Assembly: GCA_025363555.1 (NCBI GenBank)
Contig: JANYDQ010000343.1
Coordinates: 1-36,616 of the forward strand
Reading direction: 5' to 3'
Length of the DNA stretch: 36,616 nucleotides
Origin: Bacteroidota bacterium
Lineage (GTDB): Bacteria; Bacteroidota; Bacteroidia; 2-12-FULL-35-15
Part shown: one piece after another, positions 1 through 8,350 of the stretch
How the letters are laid out: each line of letters opens with the position of its first letter
Position numbering within the stretch: position 1 is the stretch's first letter
Notes under the pieces: generated by a model
What the model saw: the letters and a program-made list of their open reading frames with translations, nothing else
What the model was told of the DNA's origin: nothing
Databases searched by the model: none
Position numbers and translations under genes: made by a program

Positions 1-180
1 TCTTGGCTCAAGAAAAAACCAATTTTGCTTAAGCGAAATCACTTTTTGCTTGAGCAGAAACTGAAACTGTTCACCCCTATTAAATAGTATAAAGTTGAAT
101 TTCAGTATTTTATGAAATTTAAAGCCTTTCTGATAGAAAAAAAAGGCAAACTGATGTCAAAATGTCATTTTTATCAAAAT

Positions 181-366
181 TCATTTTTTATCACTACAAC
201 CATAGATATTAAAAACGTTTTAGGGCAAACTATTATCAGTAAAAAGTTTTCTTCACAAAAAGAAGTAAAAGAAAGTTTTGATTTAAGTAAGGAAGGGAAA
301 GGGATGTATTTTGTGAAGGTAGTGAGTGGAGAAAAAACAGAAACACAAAAAATAATTATACAATGA
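181..366 (+). pseudogene. Orphan T9SS type A C-terminal sorting domain fragment
   Basis: IDIKNVLGQTIISKKFSSQKEVKESFDLSKEGKGMYFVKVVSGEKTETQKIIIQ closely matches the C-terminus of the 8965..10356 protein (INIKNLLGKSIISKKYSFQKELKESFDLSGVGKGVYLVEV); no cargo domain upstream in frame. Confidence 0.6.
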
Positions 367-402
367 CACCCCCCCCCTACCCCCTCTCAAGAGGGGAATT
401 GC
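366..402. repeat. Intergenic repeat/hairpin ACCCCCCCCCTACCCCCTCTCAAGAGGGGAATT
   Basis: CCCCTCT-CA-AGAGGGG dyad; resembles a dispersed intergenic sequence common in Bacteroidetes. Confidence 0.5.
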
Positions 403-547
403 TGGGTGAACAAAAAATGCTGAAATAGTTAAAACCAGCAGACAAGAAAAAAAACAGGCGAACAACACACCCACTGCCGGAGGCACATACAGGTGATAAC
501 ACGATGGGCTAAATAAAGCGAAGCGTCTAAATAAAAAATACTGCAAT

Positions 548-1420
548 TTATTTCTTTTTCAGTTTCATTTTTCCGCTTTTGGTAAGGTCGATGTGGAAAG
601 ATTCTTTGACCGGGTCGATGGATACCAAATCGGCATTGAGCGTGAGGGTGTAGTTATAGTAATCGTGGTTGGTGATAACGTCCATTATTATTTTGCCGGC
701 ATTTTTCATGGTTATTTCTATGGGCAGGGTTACTATTGTTTCACTCTTTGGTTTTATGCTTATTTCGTGCTGATAGACTCCTTTTATGTCTCCATGGTCG
801 GGCACCATCATGGTATAATTCATGTTGCTGATGGAAAGAGCCATGGCATTGTGGTTGATGATTTTTATTTGTGCCTGGGCGCGAATGTATTTTAAATGCA
901 CCTCTTCGTAATTTATATCCACAATGGCAAGTTCGGGCGGTTGGGGGAGTTTAAATTTTGCGTTTTTGTTGATTACCATATTCGATTTGCCAAACAGGGT
1001 AGAATACTGAAGCGTAACCGCAACGGTGTAACTGGAACTGTCGCCATTGCTGCGTTCGGTTTTCATATCTTTTAAAATTTCGGTGTAGGGCACTTCCAGC
1101 GACCAGTCGATGGTGTCTTTTCCGTTTGCGGGAAGTTCTATGCCCAGGTATTTTACGCTTTCCAGGTAAGTTTTATCGAAAAGCGACACTTTATATTTGA
1201 TGGTATCGGTTTTTATTTTTAAAAATAATTTATTTTCAACCGTTATCTTCGAAGAGAAAAGAGCTTTATCGTTTACCACTTTTACCATGATGTCACCTAA
1301 TTGTTCCACTTCAGGCATAAAATGTTTTTTTATCCTGTCGCGAAAGGCAAAAGCAATGCCTCCGGCTATGAGCAGAAGAATGAGAATAAAAATACTGATG
1401 CGGGCAATTTTACTTTTCAT
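548..1420 (-). CDS. LEA14-like (LEA type 2) domain protein, N-terminal membrane anchor
   Basis: 290-aa ORF; N-terminal TM segment, then paired beta-rich segments of the LEA_2/WHy type. Confidence 0.6.
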   Translation of the reverse strand: MKSKIARISIFILILLLIAGGIAFAFRDRIKKHFMPEVEQLGDIMVKVVNDKALFSSKITVENKLFLKIKTDTIKYKVSLFDKTYLESVKYLGIELPANGKDTIDWSLEVPYTEILKDMKTERSNGDSSSYTVAVTLQYSTLFGKSNMVINKNAKFKLPQPPELAIVDINYEEVHLKYIRAQAQIKIINHNAMALSISNMNYTMMVPDHGDIKGVYQHEISIKPKSETIVTLPIEITMKNAGKIIMDVITNHDYYNYTLTLNADLVSIDPVKESFHIDLTKSGKMKLKKK

Positions 1421-1446
1421 GGACAGGGATTTTTGGTTAGGATGAT

Positions 1447-1483
1447 AAAAAAACGCAACATATAAGGTATGTTGCGTTTTTTT
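1447..1483. terminator. Bidirectional intrinsic terminator
   Basis: AAAAAAACGCAACATA-taagg-TATGTTGCGTTTTTTT: 16-bp perfect stem, 5-nt loop, A/T tracts on both sides. Confidence 0.85.
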
Positions 1484-1510
1484 AAAGAGTTAAAAGCATA
1501 GAACATTTTT

Positions 1511-1822
1511 TTAGCTCATGGCATGTCTTCCGTCTTTTTTAAAGTCAGACACTTTTTCTTTTCCTTTTTCGTAAAGCGAAGAAGCTTCATCTTTTCCTTT
1601 TTCGTAAAGAGAACCGGCTTCATCTTTTGCAGATTCATACTTTTCAACCAGGTTGTTGAATAATTCTTCAAACTTGTCTTCCAGTTCTTCCGTGGTGGCG
1701 GCTCCTTTTTTCATAAGTTTTTTTCTTGTTTCCGAACCTTTGTCGGGTGCAAACAAAATTCCTAATACTGCTCCGGCAGCAACACCTGCCAACATACCTA
1801 ATACTAATTTTCCTCCGTTCAT
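1511..1822 (-). CDS. YtxH domain-containing protein
   Basis: [36 protein letters not shown] signature; repeated [18 protein letters not shown] tail. Confidence 0.9.
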   Translation of the reverse strand: MNGGKLVLGMLAGVAAGAVLGILFAPDKGSETRKKLMKKGAATTEELEDKFEELFNNLVEKYESAKDEAGSLYEKGKDEASSLYEKGKEKVSDFKKDGRHAMS

Positions 1823-1873
1823 GTTTTTTTTATTTTAATGATTAATTTTTAATTATAATTTTTTTAGCGGGTA

Positions 1874-1929
1874 CAAAGGTGAGATGATTTGGCAAAAGGT
1901 CTGTTATATTATTTTATGAAAATGTTTCA
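1874..1929 (-). promoter_or_regulatory. Promoter of ytxH-like gene with tandem TRTAAY sites
   Basis: Minus strand TATAACAGACCTTTTGCCAAATCATCTCACCTTTG; distal copy TGAAAC 21 bp upstream. Confidence 0.6.
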
Positions 1930-1996
1930 TTATTTAGGCTAAGACTTGGGTCTAGTTTTTTATTGGGCGTGTGCCGATGAAGAATCGGCACCGGGC

Positions 1997-2097
1997 TTTC
2001 CGCTTCAATCTTTTTTGCCCCCGCTGTCACACAGAGCCTGTCGAAGTGCCCAACGCAACAAAAAAGGATTTTCGCTGCAATCCCTCACGCGGTGCTT
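1997..2097. repeat. Dispersed-type intergenic repeat (GTCACACAGAGCCTGTCGAAGTG ... GGATTTTCGCTGCAATCCCTCACGC)
   Basis: Resembles Bacteroidetes intergenic repeats of the CACTTCGACAGGCTCAGTGTGACA type; accounts for the spurious ORF 1971..2171 (HTEPVEV). Confidence 0.5.
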
Positions 2098-2151
2098 CCC
2101 GAAGTTGGCTTCGTAAAAAACATATATTAAAAGAAGTATTAAAAAAGGCGG

Positions 2152-2190
2152 AAAAAATTAAACCTCTTTGATGTTATCGCAGAGGTTTAA
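2152..2190 (-). terminator. Intrinsic terminator of putative small RNA A
   Basis: 10-bp stem TTAAACCTCT/AGAGGTTTAA (2158-2167 with 2181-2190) followed on the minus strand by TTTTTT. Confidence 0.7.
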
Positions 2191-2293
2191 GCATGACATA
2201 TGGTTTTCCTTATCTCAATTAAATTGATTCAGTGGTGAGGGGTTTCCTTTCAGTTTGACCTTATGGGTGGTTCCCTAAACCGATGTAATCTTG
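2152..2293 (-). ncRNA. Putative small RNA A (own promoter and terminator)
   Basis: Minus-strand TATCCTCACCTTTG promoter at about 2300-2313, about 140 nt without an ORF, ends in TTAAACCTCT-N13-AGAGGTTTAA-TTTTTT; related unit at 8101-8249. Confidence 0.5.
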
Positions 2294-2299
2294 CTGGTA

Positions 2300-2355
2300 C
2301 AAAGGTGAGGATAAACCGGGAGGTGGCTATTATAAAATTTTTCGTTAATGTTATA
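2300..2355 (-). promoter_or_regulatory. Promoter of putative small RNA A with tandem TRTAAY sites
   Basis: TATAATAGCCACCTCCCGGTTTATCCTCACCTTTG; distal TATAAC exactly 21 bp upstream. Confidence 0.65.
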
Positions 2356-2369
2356 AAATTTTCCACTTC

Positions 2370-2403
2370 AAAAAATTACCGCCTGGTTTTGCCAGGGAGG
2401 TAA
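2370..2403 (-). terminator. Intrinsic terminator of XRE gene
   Basis: Minus strand TTACCTCCCTGG-caaaa-CCAGGCGGTAA-TTTTTTG. Confidence 0.75.
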
Positions 2404-2415
2404 AGTTTATTCCGA

Positions 2416-2778
2416 TTAACCTTCTTCGTCACATAAGTCGGTTACTTCTACGTTTAATGCGCAGGCTATATCATATACATCAACTATATCTACTTCATAT
2501 TCTGAATCTGCATTTTCTATTCCTCTAACCAGGGCAAGAGGAAGGTCTGATAATTGGGAAAGTTGCTTTAGACTCCATCCTTTTGCTTCTCTCAATTCTT
2601 TAATCCGATTCCCCATTCTGGTATTGAATGCCTGTATAAGCGGATAGTAATCAAAATTCATTCTCCACTCGTTCAGTTTATTCTCAAATTGTTCGTCTGT
2701 TATTCCATTTTCTTCCAATGCAATTTTAAAGCCGGCTGCTGCCTGGCTTATAAATTCCTCGTGCGTTAACTTTTCCAT
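2416..2778 (-). CDS. Helix-turn-helix XRE/Cro-CI family protein
   Basis: RIKELREAKGWSLKQLSQLSDLPLALVRGIENADSEYEVDIVDVYDIACALNVEVTDL. Confidence 0.85.
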   Translation of the reverse strand: MEKLTHEEFISQAAAGFKIALEENGITDEQFENKLNEWRMNFDYYPLIQAFNTRMGNRIKELREAKGWSLKQLSQLSDLPLALVRGIENADSEYEVDIVDVYDIACALNVEVTDLCDEEG

Positions 2779-2824
2779 TTTATTAATTTTTTAAAGGTTA
2801 TTGTTTGTGTTTTAATTCACACCA

Positions 2825-2880
2825 CAAAGTTCGAGAGAATTCACAAATTGGTTGTTATATAAACTTTATTTAAAATCATA
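2825..2880 (-). promoter_or_regulatory. Promoter of XRE gene with tandem TRTAAY sites
   Basis: TATAACAACCAATTTGTGAATTCTCTCGAACTTTG; distal TATGAT 21 bp upstream (1 mismatch). Confidence 0.6.
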
Positions 2881-2969
2881 TTATACGTTTATAAAATTTA
2901 AGGGAATTTGAAACCTCTTTTGGGTGGGTGACTGAAAGCATGAAGTACTAATGTATTTTTTTTAGGTTA

Positions 2970-3010
2970 CCGCCCCCTCTCCTTTGGGCGGGGATAAAGG
3001 GGTGAGGTGG
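2970..3010. repeat. Dispersed-type intergenic repeat CCGCCCCCTCTCCTTTGGGCGGGGATAAAGGGGTGAGG
   Basis: CCCCTCTCCTTTGG...GGGGTGAGG pattern common between Bacteroidetes genes; internal dyad. Confidence 0.5.
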
Positions 3011-3032
3011 TTGAGTGCAGTTTAACAGCACC

Positions 3033-4295
3033 TTAAGGGGTAAGGTTCTTTTTTTTATTAGGTGTAAGAATTAACCGGAGGGAAGTATCTTTGGTGAAGT
3101 ATGCCCACGCCCAGTTAATAAAAATTATCAGTTTGTTTCTCACACTCAAAATAAGCATGAGGTGCAAAAACATCCATGTTAACCATGCCAGATACCCTTT
3201 AAATTTAATAAAGGGCAAATCTACCACTGCTTTGTTTCTCCCTATGGTTGCCATGGTGCCACGGTCTTTGTATTCAAACTCCACCCATTTTTTACCGTTT
3301 GCCATTCGTTTAAAATTCTTTGCTAAATTTTTTGCCTGGTTAATAGCCACGTTAGCTACCTGCGGATGGCTCATGGGATACATAGGAGTTTGCATATAGG
3401 CAATATCGCCTAAAGCAAAAACAGCAGAACACCCTTCCACTTTATTGGTTCGAGATACTTTAATGCGGTTTCCTTTAGTAAACGATTCGTGGGGTATGCC
3501 TTCCACCATATTGGGAGTAACCCCTGCAGTCCAAATTACTGTTTTTGTTTTTATTGTATTCCTGTTACTAAAGGTAAGAATTTCTCCGTCATAGTTTTTT
3601 ACAATTGTTTCCGTAAGTACATTCACTCCCATTTGCTCCAGGTATTTTCGCGAAGCAGTTTTGGCGCTGTTACTCATATTATTTAAAGTGTATTTACTTC
3701 CTTCTACAAGGGTGATATTAAATTTAGAAAAATCAATGCCGGGATAATCTTTGGGCAATATGTTCTTTTTAATTTCTGCAAATGCACCTGCCAATTCCAC
3801 CCCGGTAGGACCGGCACCAGCTATCACCATGTTCAGCAAACTTTCTTTTTCCGTTTCCTTTGCCGAAATAATATCTTCAAACATTTGCAATACATGATTG
3901 CGAATGGTAATGGCATCTGATGTAGATTTTAAAGTAAACGAATTTCTATCAATCTCCTTGTTGCCGAAAAAATTGGTGGTGCAACCGATAGCAAGCACCA
4001 GGAAATCGTATTCGAACTCCCCAATAGAAGTGTTTATTTTATTAGCAGCTGGATGGATACTAATTACTTCGGCAAGCCGTATCTGCACATTTTTTTTATA
4101 TTTAAAAATATGGCGCAGCGGAAAGGAAATACTGGCAGGTTCAAGTTGCGAAGTAGCTATCTGGTAAAACAACGGCTGAAACTGGTGGTAATTAATTTTA
4201 TCAATAAGAAGAACATCAAATAATTTTTCGTCCAGTGTTTTTATAAACTGAATGCCTGCAAATCCGCCACCTGCCACTATTATTTTTTGTTTCAT
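3033..4295 (-). CDS. NAD(P)/FAD-dependent oxidoreductase (type II NADH dehydrogenase-like)
   Basis: GGGFAGIQFIKTL, VIAGAGPTGVELAGAFAEI, TVIWTAGVTPN, FALGDIA motifs. Confidence 0.85.
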   Translation of the reverse strand: MKQKIIVAGGGFAGIQFIKTLDEKLFDVLLIDKINYHQFQPLFYQIATSQLEPASISFPLRHIFKYKKNVQIRLAEVISIHPAANKINTSIGEFEYDFLVLAIGCTTNFFGNKEIDRNSFTLKSTSDAITIRNHVLQMFEDIISAKETEKESLLNMVIAGAGPTGVELAGAFAEIKKNILPKDYPGIDFSKFNITLVEGSKYTLNNMSNSAKTASRKYLEQMGVNVLTETIVKNYDGEILTFSNRNTIKTKTVIWTAGVTPNMVEGIPHESFTKGNRIKVSRTNKVEGCSAVFALGDIAYMQTPMYPMSHPQVANVAINQAKNLAKNFKRMANGKKWVEFEYKDRGTMATIGRNKAVVDLPFIKFKGYLAWLTWMFLHLMLILSVRNKLIIFINWAWAYFTKDTSLRLILTPNKKKNLTP

Positions 4296-4312
4296 CCTGT
4301 ATGTCTTATTTT

Positions 4313-5908
4313 TTAAAAGGATTTTGAATCTGGGTCTGCATCTGTATAAGAAGGCAAATCGAAATTAGCAGGACCATTAATTACTTTTCCCCGGTACGAA
4401 AACCGGCTGCCATGACATGGGCAATCCCAGCTTTTTTCATCATTGTTCCAAAGCACCATACATTTCAAATGCGTACACTCGGCAGATACAAGGAAAAGTT
4501 TTCCGGATTCATCGCGGTAGGCTCCGCATTTTTTTCCGTCCAGCTTTACTATTCCTGCTGTTCCGTTTTTAATTTCCGACAATTCCACACTTCCGGTATA
4601 AAACCATTTTTTTAAAACATTTTTCAAGTCTTCTGCCACCAATTTCAGAGCCACACCACTTTCTTTGAAAGTAAAACGCAAAGGACTGTATAATTTCTCC
4701 CATTTATTTTCTTTCCCATTTATCAAATCAGTTATTAATAAACCTGCAAAAGAACATTGCGTCATCCCGTTTCCCGAATCACCTGTTACAATATAAACAT
4801 TATCGTGGTCCAGCGGATTGCGCCCTATAAATCCAATCCCGTCCATGGGTGCCAACACCTGCCCGGACCACCGATAAACCATTTCCCCGATGGGGAAATG
4901 GTTGCGGGTCCAGGCTTCCAAAACGCGGTACCTGTTTTCTTCGGGCACATGAGTATCGCTCGTTTCCGCAGTAGGATGGTCTTCCCCCCCACTTATAAGC
5001 AGGTCGAACAAATCGTTATACGGATGCAAACGAACATAATGATAGGGCTGATATTTTGTGTTTTTCGAAAAATCTCCTGTATCCCACCAGAGCGCGTTGG
5101 GAAGCGTTCCTTTTTTTACCAATGCACCAATTACATAAGTTCGATAAGGATATTGTTTGGAAAACATGGTGTATAAATTATTCACAGGGAAATTAGTTGC
5201 CACCACAATGTGTTTTGCTTTTACCGTAAATTTATCAGAGGTAGTAATGCCCTGGTGATTTATTTTGGAAGCATGTGTGCAGGTATATACTTTGCCTCCC
5301 ATTTTCTCAATGGCTTTGCACAACCCGTTAATATAATTCAACGGATGAAACTGTGCCTGGTTCAGAAAGCAAAGTGCTTTTTGGGGATACAGCAAACCGG
5401 GCACCTCTTCTTCTTCTCTTATTTTTACCCCGGCTTTTCCGGCTGCTTCAAATTCCTTGCCCAGCGAACCTTCTTTGTCCGAAGGATGGAGAAACAAATA
5501 TCCTTTTACCCGTTCAAATTCGCAGTCTATTTTTTCCTGGTGAACTGTTTGTTCCACAAAATCAATTGCTACCTGATGGCTTTGGGCAATAAGTTTGGTT
5601 TTCTCTTCTCCGAAAATTTTTTCCAAATCATAATATCTGTGATCAAGGGCTGTAACCAAGTGTGCAGTGGTTCGCCCGGTTTCCCCACTTCCTATAAACC
5701 CATCTTCCACCACCACCACTTTTTTGCCCGACAACGAAAGACAATACGCAATGCTTAGCCCCGCTAAGCCACCTCCCACTATAACCACATCTGTTTCCAG
5801 GTTTTCGGTTAACGGGGTTTTGGGAAAAGCAAACTGGCTATCTGTCCAATAGCTTATATTTTTTCCGGCTGTTATCCGCGGGTCATTCGGTGTATTATTG
5901 ATTTCCAT
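4313..5908 (-). CDS. FAD-dependent oxidoreductase (DAO-type) with C-terminal Rieske [2Fe-2S] domain
   Basis: DVVIVGGGLAGLSIAYCLSLSGKKVVVVE; CTHLKCMVLWNNDEKSWDCPCHGSRFSYRGKVINGPA. Confidence 0.9.
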   Translation of the reverse strand: MEINNTPNDPRITAGKNISYWTDSQFAFPKTPLTENLETDVVIVGGGLAGLSIAYCLSLSGKKVVVVEDGFIGSGETGRTTAHLVTALDHRYYDLEKIFGEEKTKLIAQSHQVAIDFVEQTVHQEKIDCEFERVKGYLFLHPSDKEGSLGKEFEAAGKAGVKIREEEEVPGLLYPQKALCFLNQAQFHPLNYINGLCKAIEKMGGKVYTCTHASKINHQGITTSDKFTVKAKHIVVATNFPVNNLYTMFSKQYPYRTYVIGALVKKGTLPNALWWDTGDFSKNTKYQPYHYVRLHPYNDLFDLLISGGEDHPTAETSDTHVPEENRYRVLEAWTRNHFPIGEMVYRWSGQVLAPMDGIGFIGRNPLDHDNVYIVTGDSGNGMTQCSFAGLLITDLINGKENKWEKLYSPLRFTFKESGVALKLVAEDLKNVLKKWFYTGSVELSEIKNGTAGIVKLDGKKCGAYRDESGKLFLVSAECTHLKCMVLWNNDEKSWDCPCHGSRFSYRGKVINGPANFDLPSYTDADPDSKSF

Positions 5909-5947
5909 TTTTTAGAAATGAGTTTAAAAATCAGTTTATTCTTTGTA

Positions 5948-6003
5948 CAAAAATCCGTTTTTTTAATGAAAACTATGTTACACAGTTTTTCAATTAAGTT
6001 ATA
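5948..6003 (-). promoter_or_regulatory. Promoter of FAD/Rieske gene with tandem TRTAAY sites
   Basis: TGTAACATAGTTTTCATTAAAAAAACGGATTTTTG; distal TATAAC exactly 21 bp upstream. Confidence 0.65.
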
Positions 6004-6037
6004 TCATTCGTAAAACAAATTCATTCGTAAAACAAAT
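6004..6037. repeat. 17-bp tandem duplication TCATTCGTAAAACAAAT x2
   Basis: Two identical adjacent copies, 6004-6020 and 6021-6037, between divergent promoters. Confidence 0.9.
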
Positions 6038-6063
6038 TTCGAGCAAAATCTTTGGATAAATGA

Positions 6064-6119
6064 TATAATTTTAAGTGTGAATTGTATAAATGATCCGGGA
6101 AAATGTTGCTGTAATTTTG
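6064..6119 (+). promoter_or_regulatory. Promoter of DUF1328 gene with tandem TRTAAY sites
   Basis: TATAAATGATCCGGGAAAATGTTGCTGTAATTTTG (consensus TAATTTTG -7); distal TATAAT exactly 21 bp upstream. Confidence 0.65.
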
Positions 6120-6162
6120 CCACACCAATTTTCAAATCACTAATTCTTTAAAACTTATTATT

Positions 6163-6333
6163 ATGTTAAAATGGACAGCAATTTTCCTGGTTATTTCCAT
6201 CATAGCCGCACTTTTTGGTTTCACAGACATTGCAGAGGGTGCATCGTCTATCGCTAAAGTAATATTTTCAATATTTATTACTTTAATGGTTATCACTTTT
6301 GTTCTTGGAATGACACTTTTCAGAAAAAAATAA
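6163..6333 (+). CDS. DUF1328 (YtjA-like) small membrane protein, 56 aa
   Basis: [56 protein letters not shown]; below the ORF-track cutoff but a clear family match. Confidence 0.88.
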   Translation: MLKWTAIFLVISIIAALFGFTDIAEGASSIAKVIFSIFITLMVITFVLGMTLFRKK

Positions 6334-6584
6334 AAAGCAATGATTATGGGTTTTACATATGCCTCGCTTCAAGAAGGGCATTTTTTAAATTTTGAGGGTG
6401 CTTATTTAACCCTTAACAAATTTTTTTCTGTCTGTGTAAGAACGTTACGAACCCGTAAAATGATTTTGCCCGTTCGCTTTAATGTTTTTCACTACTGCAA
6501 AAAAATTGTGGTCAACGAAAAAAAAATCTGTAAATTAATTTACTCCAGGTTTTATTTGAGAATATTCCATATCCGCGGTAGTTA

Positions 6585-7407
6585 TTAAAGAGAATTGGTA
6601 ATGTGTTTTACACTTAACACAGGAATTTTGGAATGATTTACAATTTGCTGGGCAAACACTCCAAGAAAAAATCCGGCTATTTTCGATTCGTGCCCTGTAT
6701 TAATAACAATCAGGTCGCAGAGATTTTTATGTGAATACTCCATGGCTGCCTGTGCCAGGTTGTCTCCTTCTGTCCAGGTAGTATAAAAAGGTATTTCTAC
6801 CAATTGTAAAATTTGCTCCACGGAATGCAGTTTGGTTTTAAATTTTCCCAGTTCGGGCTCATCGGTTGTATGGGGTAAAGCTAACACATAAATTTTTGCA
6901 CCGAACATGCTTGCAAATTCCATTGCCATATTTACTTTTTCTTCGCTGTGCATAGAATTATCTATTGGCAGAAGAATGTTTTTCAATTTCAGTTTGTCGG
7001 TATTGGTTTGCATAGTGAGCACCGGCACCTCGGAAAGTGAAACAATGCGGTCGGCATTGCTGCCCACTACTACTTCTTTATAGCCTGATGCTCCATGAGT
7101 ACCCATTACTATCAATTGCATTTTCCTTGTTTTGGCAAAATCAACAATTTCGCTATCTGTTCTTCCTTTCGTGATATAGGTTTTAACTATGATTCCATGT
7201 TTTTTTAAAATATCTTCTTTTATATTTTCCATTTTTCGGGTGATTACAAGTTCTATGTCAGTCGCAGAATCCAAGTGTTCGATATTATGAATGATAAAAA
7301 TATCGGCAAATATTAATTTTGCAATGGTGATGGCTTGCAAAAGTGCTGTTTCGGATGTTTCTGTTGAAATCTACCGGAACAAGGATATTTTTGATTTCAG
7401 TTTTCAT
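6585..7407 (-). pseudogene. Universal stress protein (UspA, two domains), N-terminus frameshifted
   Basis: ATG at 7407 gives MKTEIKNILVPVDF, then frame is lost; next frame continues TETSETALLQAITIAKLIFADIFIIHNI (track ORF 6585..7340). VMGTHGASGYKEVVVGSNADRIVSLSEVPVLTM is UspA-typical. Confidence 0.8.
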
Positions 7408-7434
7408 TGGTTTTTTGGTTTGGTTAATTTAATA

Positions 7435-7490
7435 CAAAGGTCGGAAATGATTGCTAAACGGGCGTTACAGGATATGGATAAAGTATTACA
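7435..7490 (-). promoter_or_regulatory. Promoter of uspA-like gene with tandem TRTAAY sites
   Basis: TGTAACGCCCGTTTAGCAATCATTTCCGACCTTTG; distal TGTAAT exactly 21 bp upstream. Confidence 0.65.
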
Positions 7491-7634
7491 GTTTTACTTT
7501 ATGGCTGGGGGATGGTATTTTTAAAGGTTCGAAAGGGTTTTCCTCAAAACTGGGGTAAAATAGCTACTTGTGTTTTCCTACTTTGAAGGAAATAAAAAAA
7601 GATTAACGAATGAAGGTAATTTACCGCACCGGTT

Positions 7635-8066
7635 TCAGGCTTGATTAAGCACAAAATTATCGAGAGAGGAATCGGGCGTATGAAGGCGAAAGTCGGTTTG
7701 CAGTGCTTTTTGAATGGTTGAAGTCCATGCTTTTGCATCGGTTGGTTTTTTGATGAATAAATTGGCGCCCAAATCGTGGAGCCATTTAATAATGCCTTCG
7801 GCAGAGGTAGTGGTGAAAATAACGATAGGCAGATTATTAAATTTTTGGTTGGCGCGAATTTCTGTAACGCATTGATATCCGTTTTTAAGAGGCATGTTAA
7901 TGTCCAGGAAAAGTATGTCGTGTTCCAGAGGATTTTTGAGCAACTCCATTAGTTCTGACCCGTCTTTTACATGGGTGAGTTGTGTTTCAAGAGGGATTTC
8001 TTTTAACGCATCGCGAAAAAATTCGTAATCGTCTTCATCGTCTTCGGCATACAAAATTTTTATCAT
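7635..8066 (-). CDS. Single-domain response regulator (CheY/Rcp1-like receiver)
   Basis: ILYAEDDEDDYEFFRDAL, DILFLDINMPLKNGYQCVTEIR, LPIVIFTTTSAE, LFIKKPTD. Confidence 0.9.
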   Translation of the reverse strand: MIKILYAEDDEDDYEFFRDALKEIPLETQLTHVKDGSELMELLKNPLEHDILFLDINMPLKNGYQCVTEIRANQKFNNLPIVIFTTTSAEGIIKWLHDLGANLFIKKPTDAKAWTSTIQKALQTDFRLHTPDSSLDNFVLNQA

Positions 8067-8100
8067 TTTAGTATAGGAGTTTTGGACAAGTTCCAGTAAT

Positions 8101-8129
8101 TAAAAATACCCTCCGCATAAGCGGAAGGC
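8101..8129 (-). terminator. Intrinsic terminator/attenuator hairpin at end of RNA B
   Basis: CCTTCCGC-ttat-GCGGAGGG followed on the minus strand by TATTTTTA. Confidence 0.6.
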
Positions 8130-8249
8130 ATTTTTTGGTTGCTTTCCTTTTCGTCCCGATACTTATATCCTGGATTTAAGTGGTTAAGGGTGTTACTGCT
8201 CGTTGCTCTTTGCGGTATCCCCTAAGCAATTGTATAACTTTGCTTTTAA
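8101..8249 (-). ncRNA. Putative small RNA B, or 5' leader/attenuator of the response regulator
   Basis: TATCCTGACCTTTG promoter, about 145 nt without an ORF, ends in GCCTTCCGCTTATGCGGAGGGTATTTTTAA; shares promoter and CCACTtAAATC..GATaTAAG hairpin region with unit A. Confidence 0.5.
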
Positions 8250-8255
8250 CTAATG

Positions 8256-8311
8256 CAAAGGTCAGGATAATTGCTCTTTCTCCTATTACATTATTACAAA
8301 TTTTAGTTATA
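8256..8311 (-). promoter_or_regulatory. Promoter of putative RNA B with tandem TRTAAY sites
   Basis: TGTAATAGGAGAAAGAGCAATTATCCTGACCTTTG; distal TATAAC exactly 21 bp upstream. Confidence 0.65.
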
Positions 8312-8350
8312 TAATTATTTAATGTATTTCACAAACAAAAAGGTAATTGT

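Noticed and set aside
1971-2171. Plus ORF of 66 aa (HTEPVEV)
   Set aside because: Typical translation of an intergenic repeat; overlaps the predicted RNA A terminator
2152-2293. RNA A as 4.5S SRP RNA, tmRNA or 6S RNA
   Set aside because: No GGAAGGAAGCAGC-type SRP motif and too short for tmRNA; 6S could not be confirmed by eye, so left unnamed
5210-5758. 182-aa plus ORF
   Set aside because: Fully antisense to the confident FAD/Rieske gene
6340-6588. 82-aa ORF after DUF1328
   Set aside because: Lys/Phe-rich composition, no recognisable domain and no supporting promoter; probably chance
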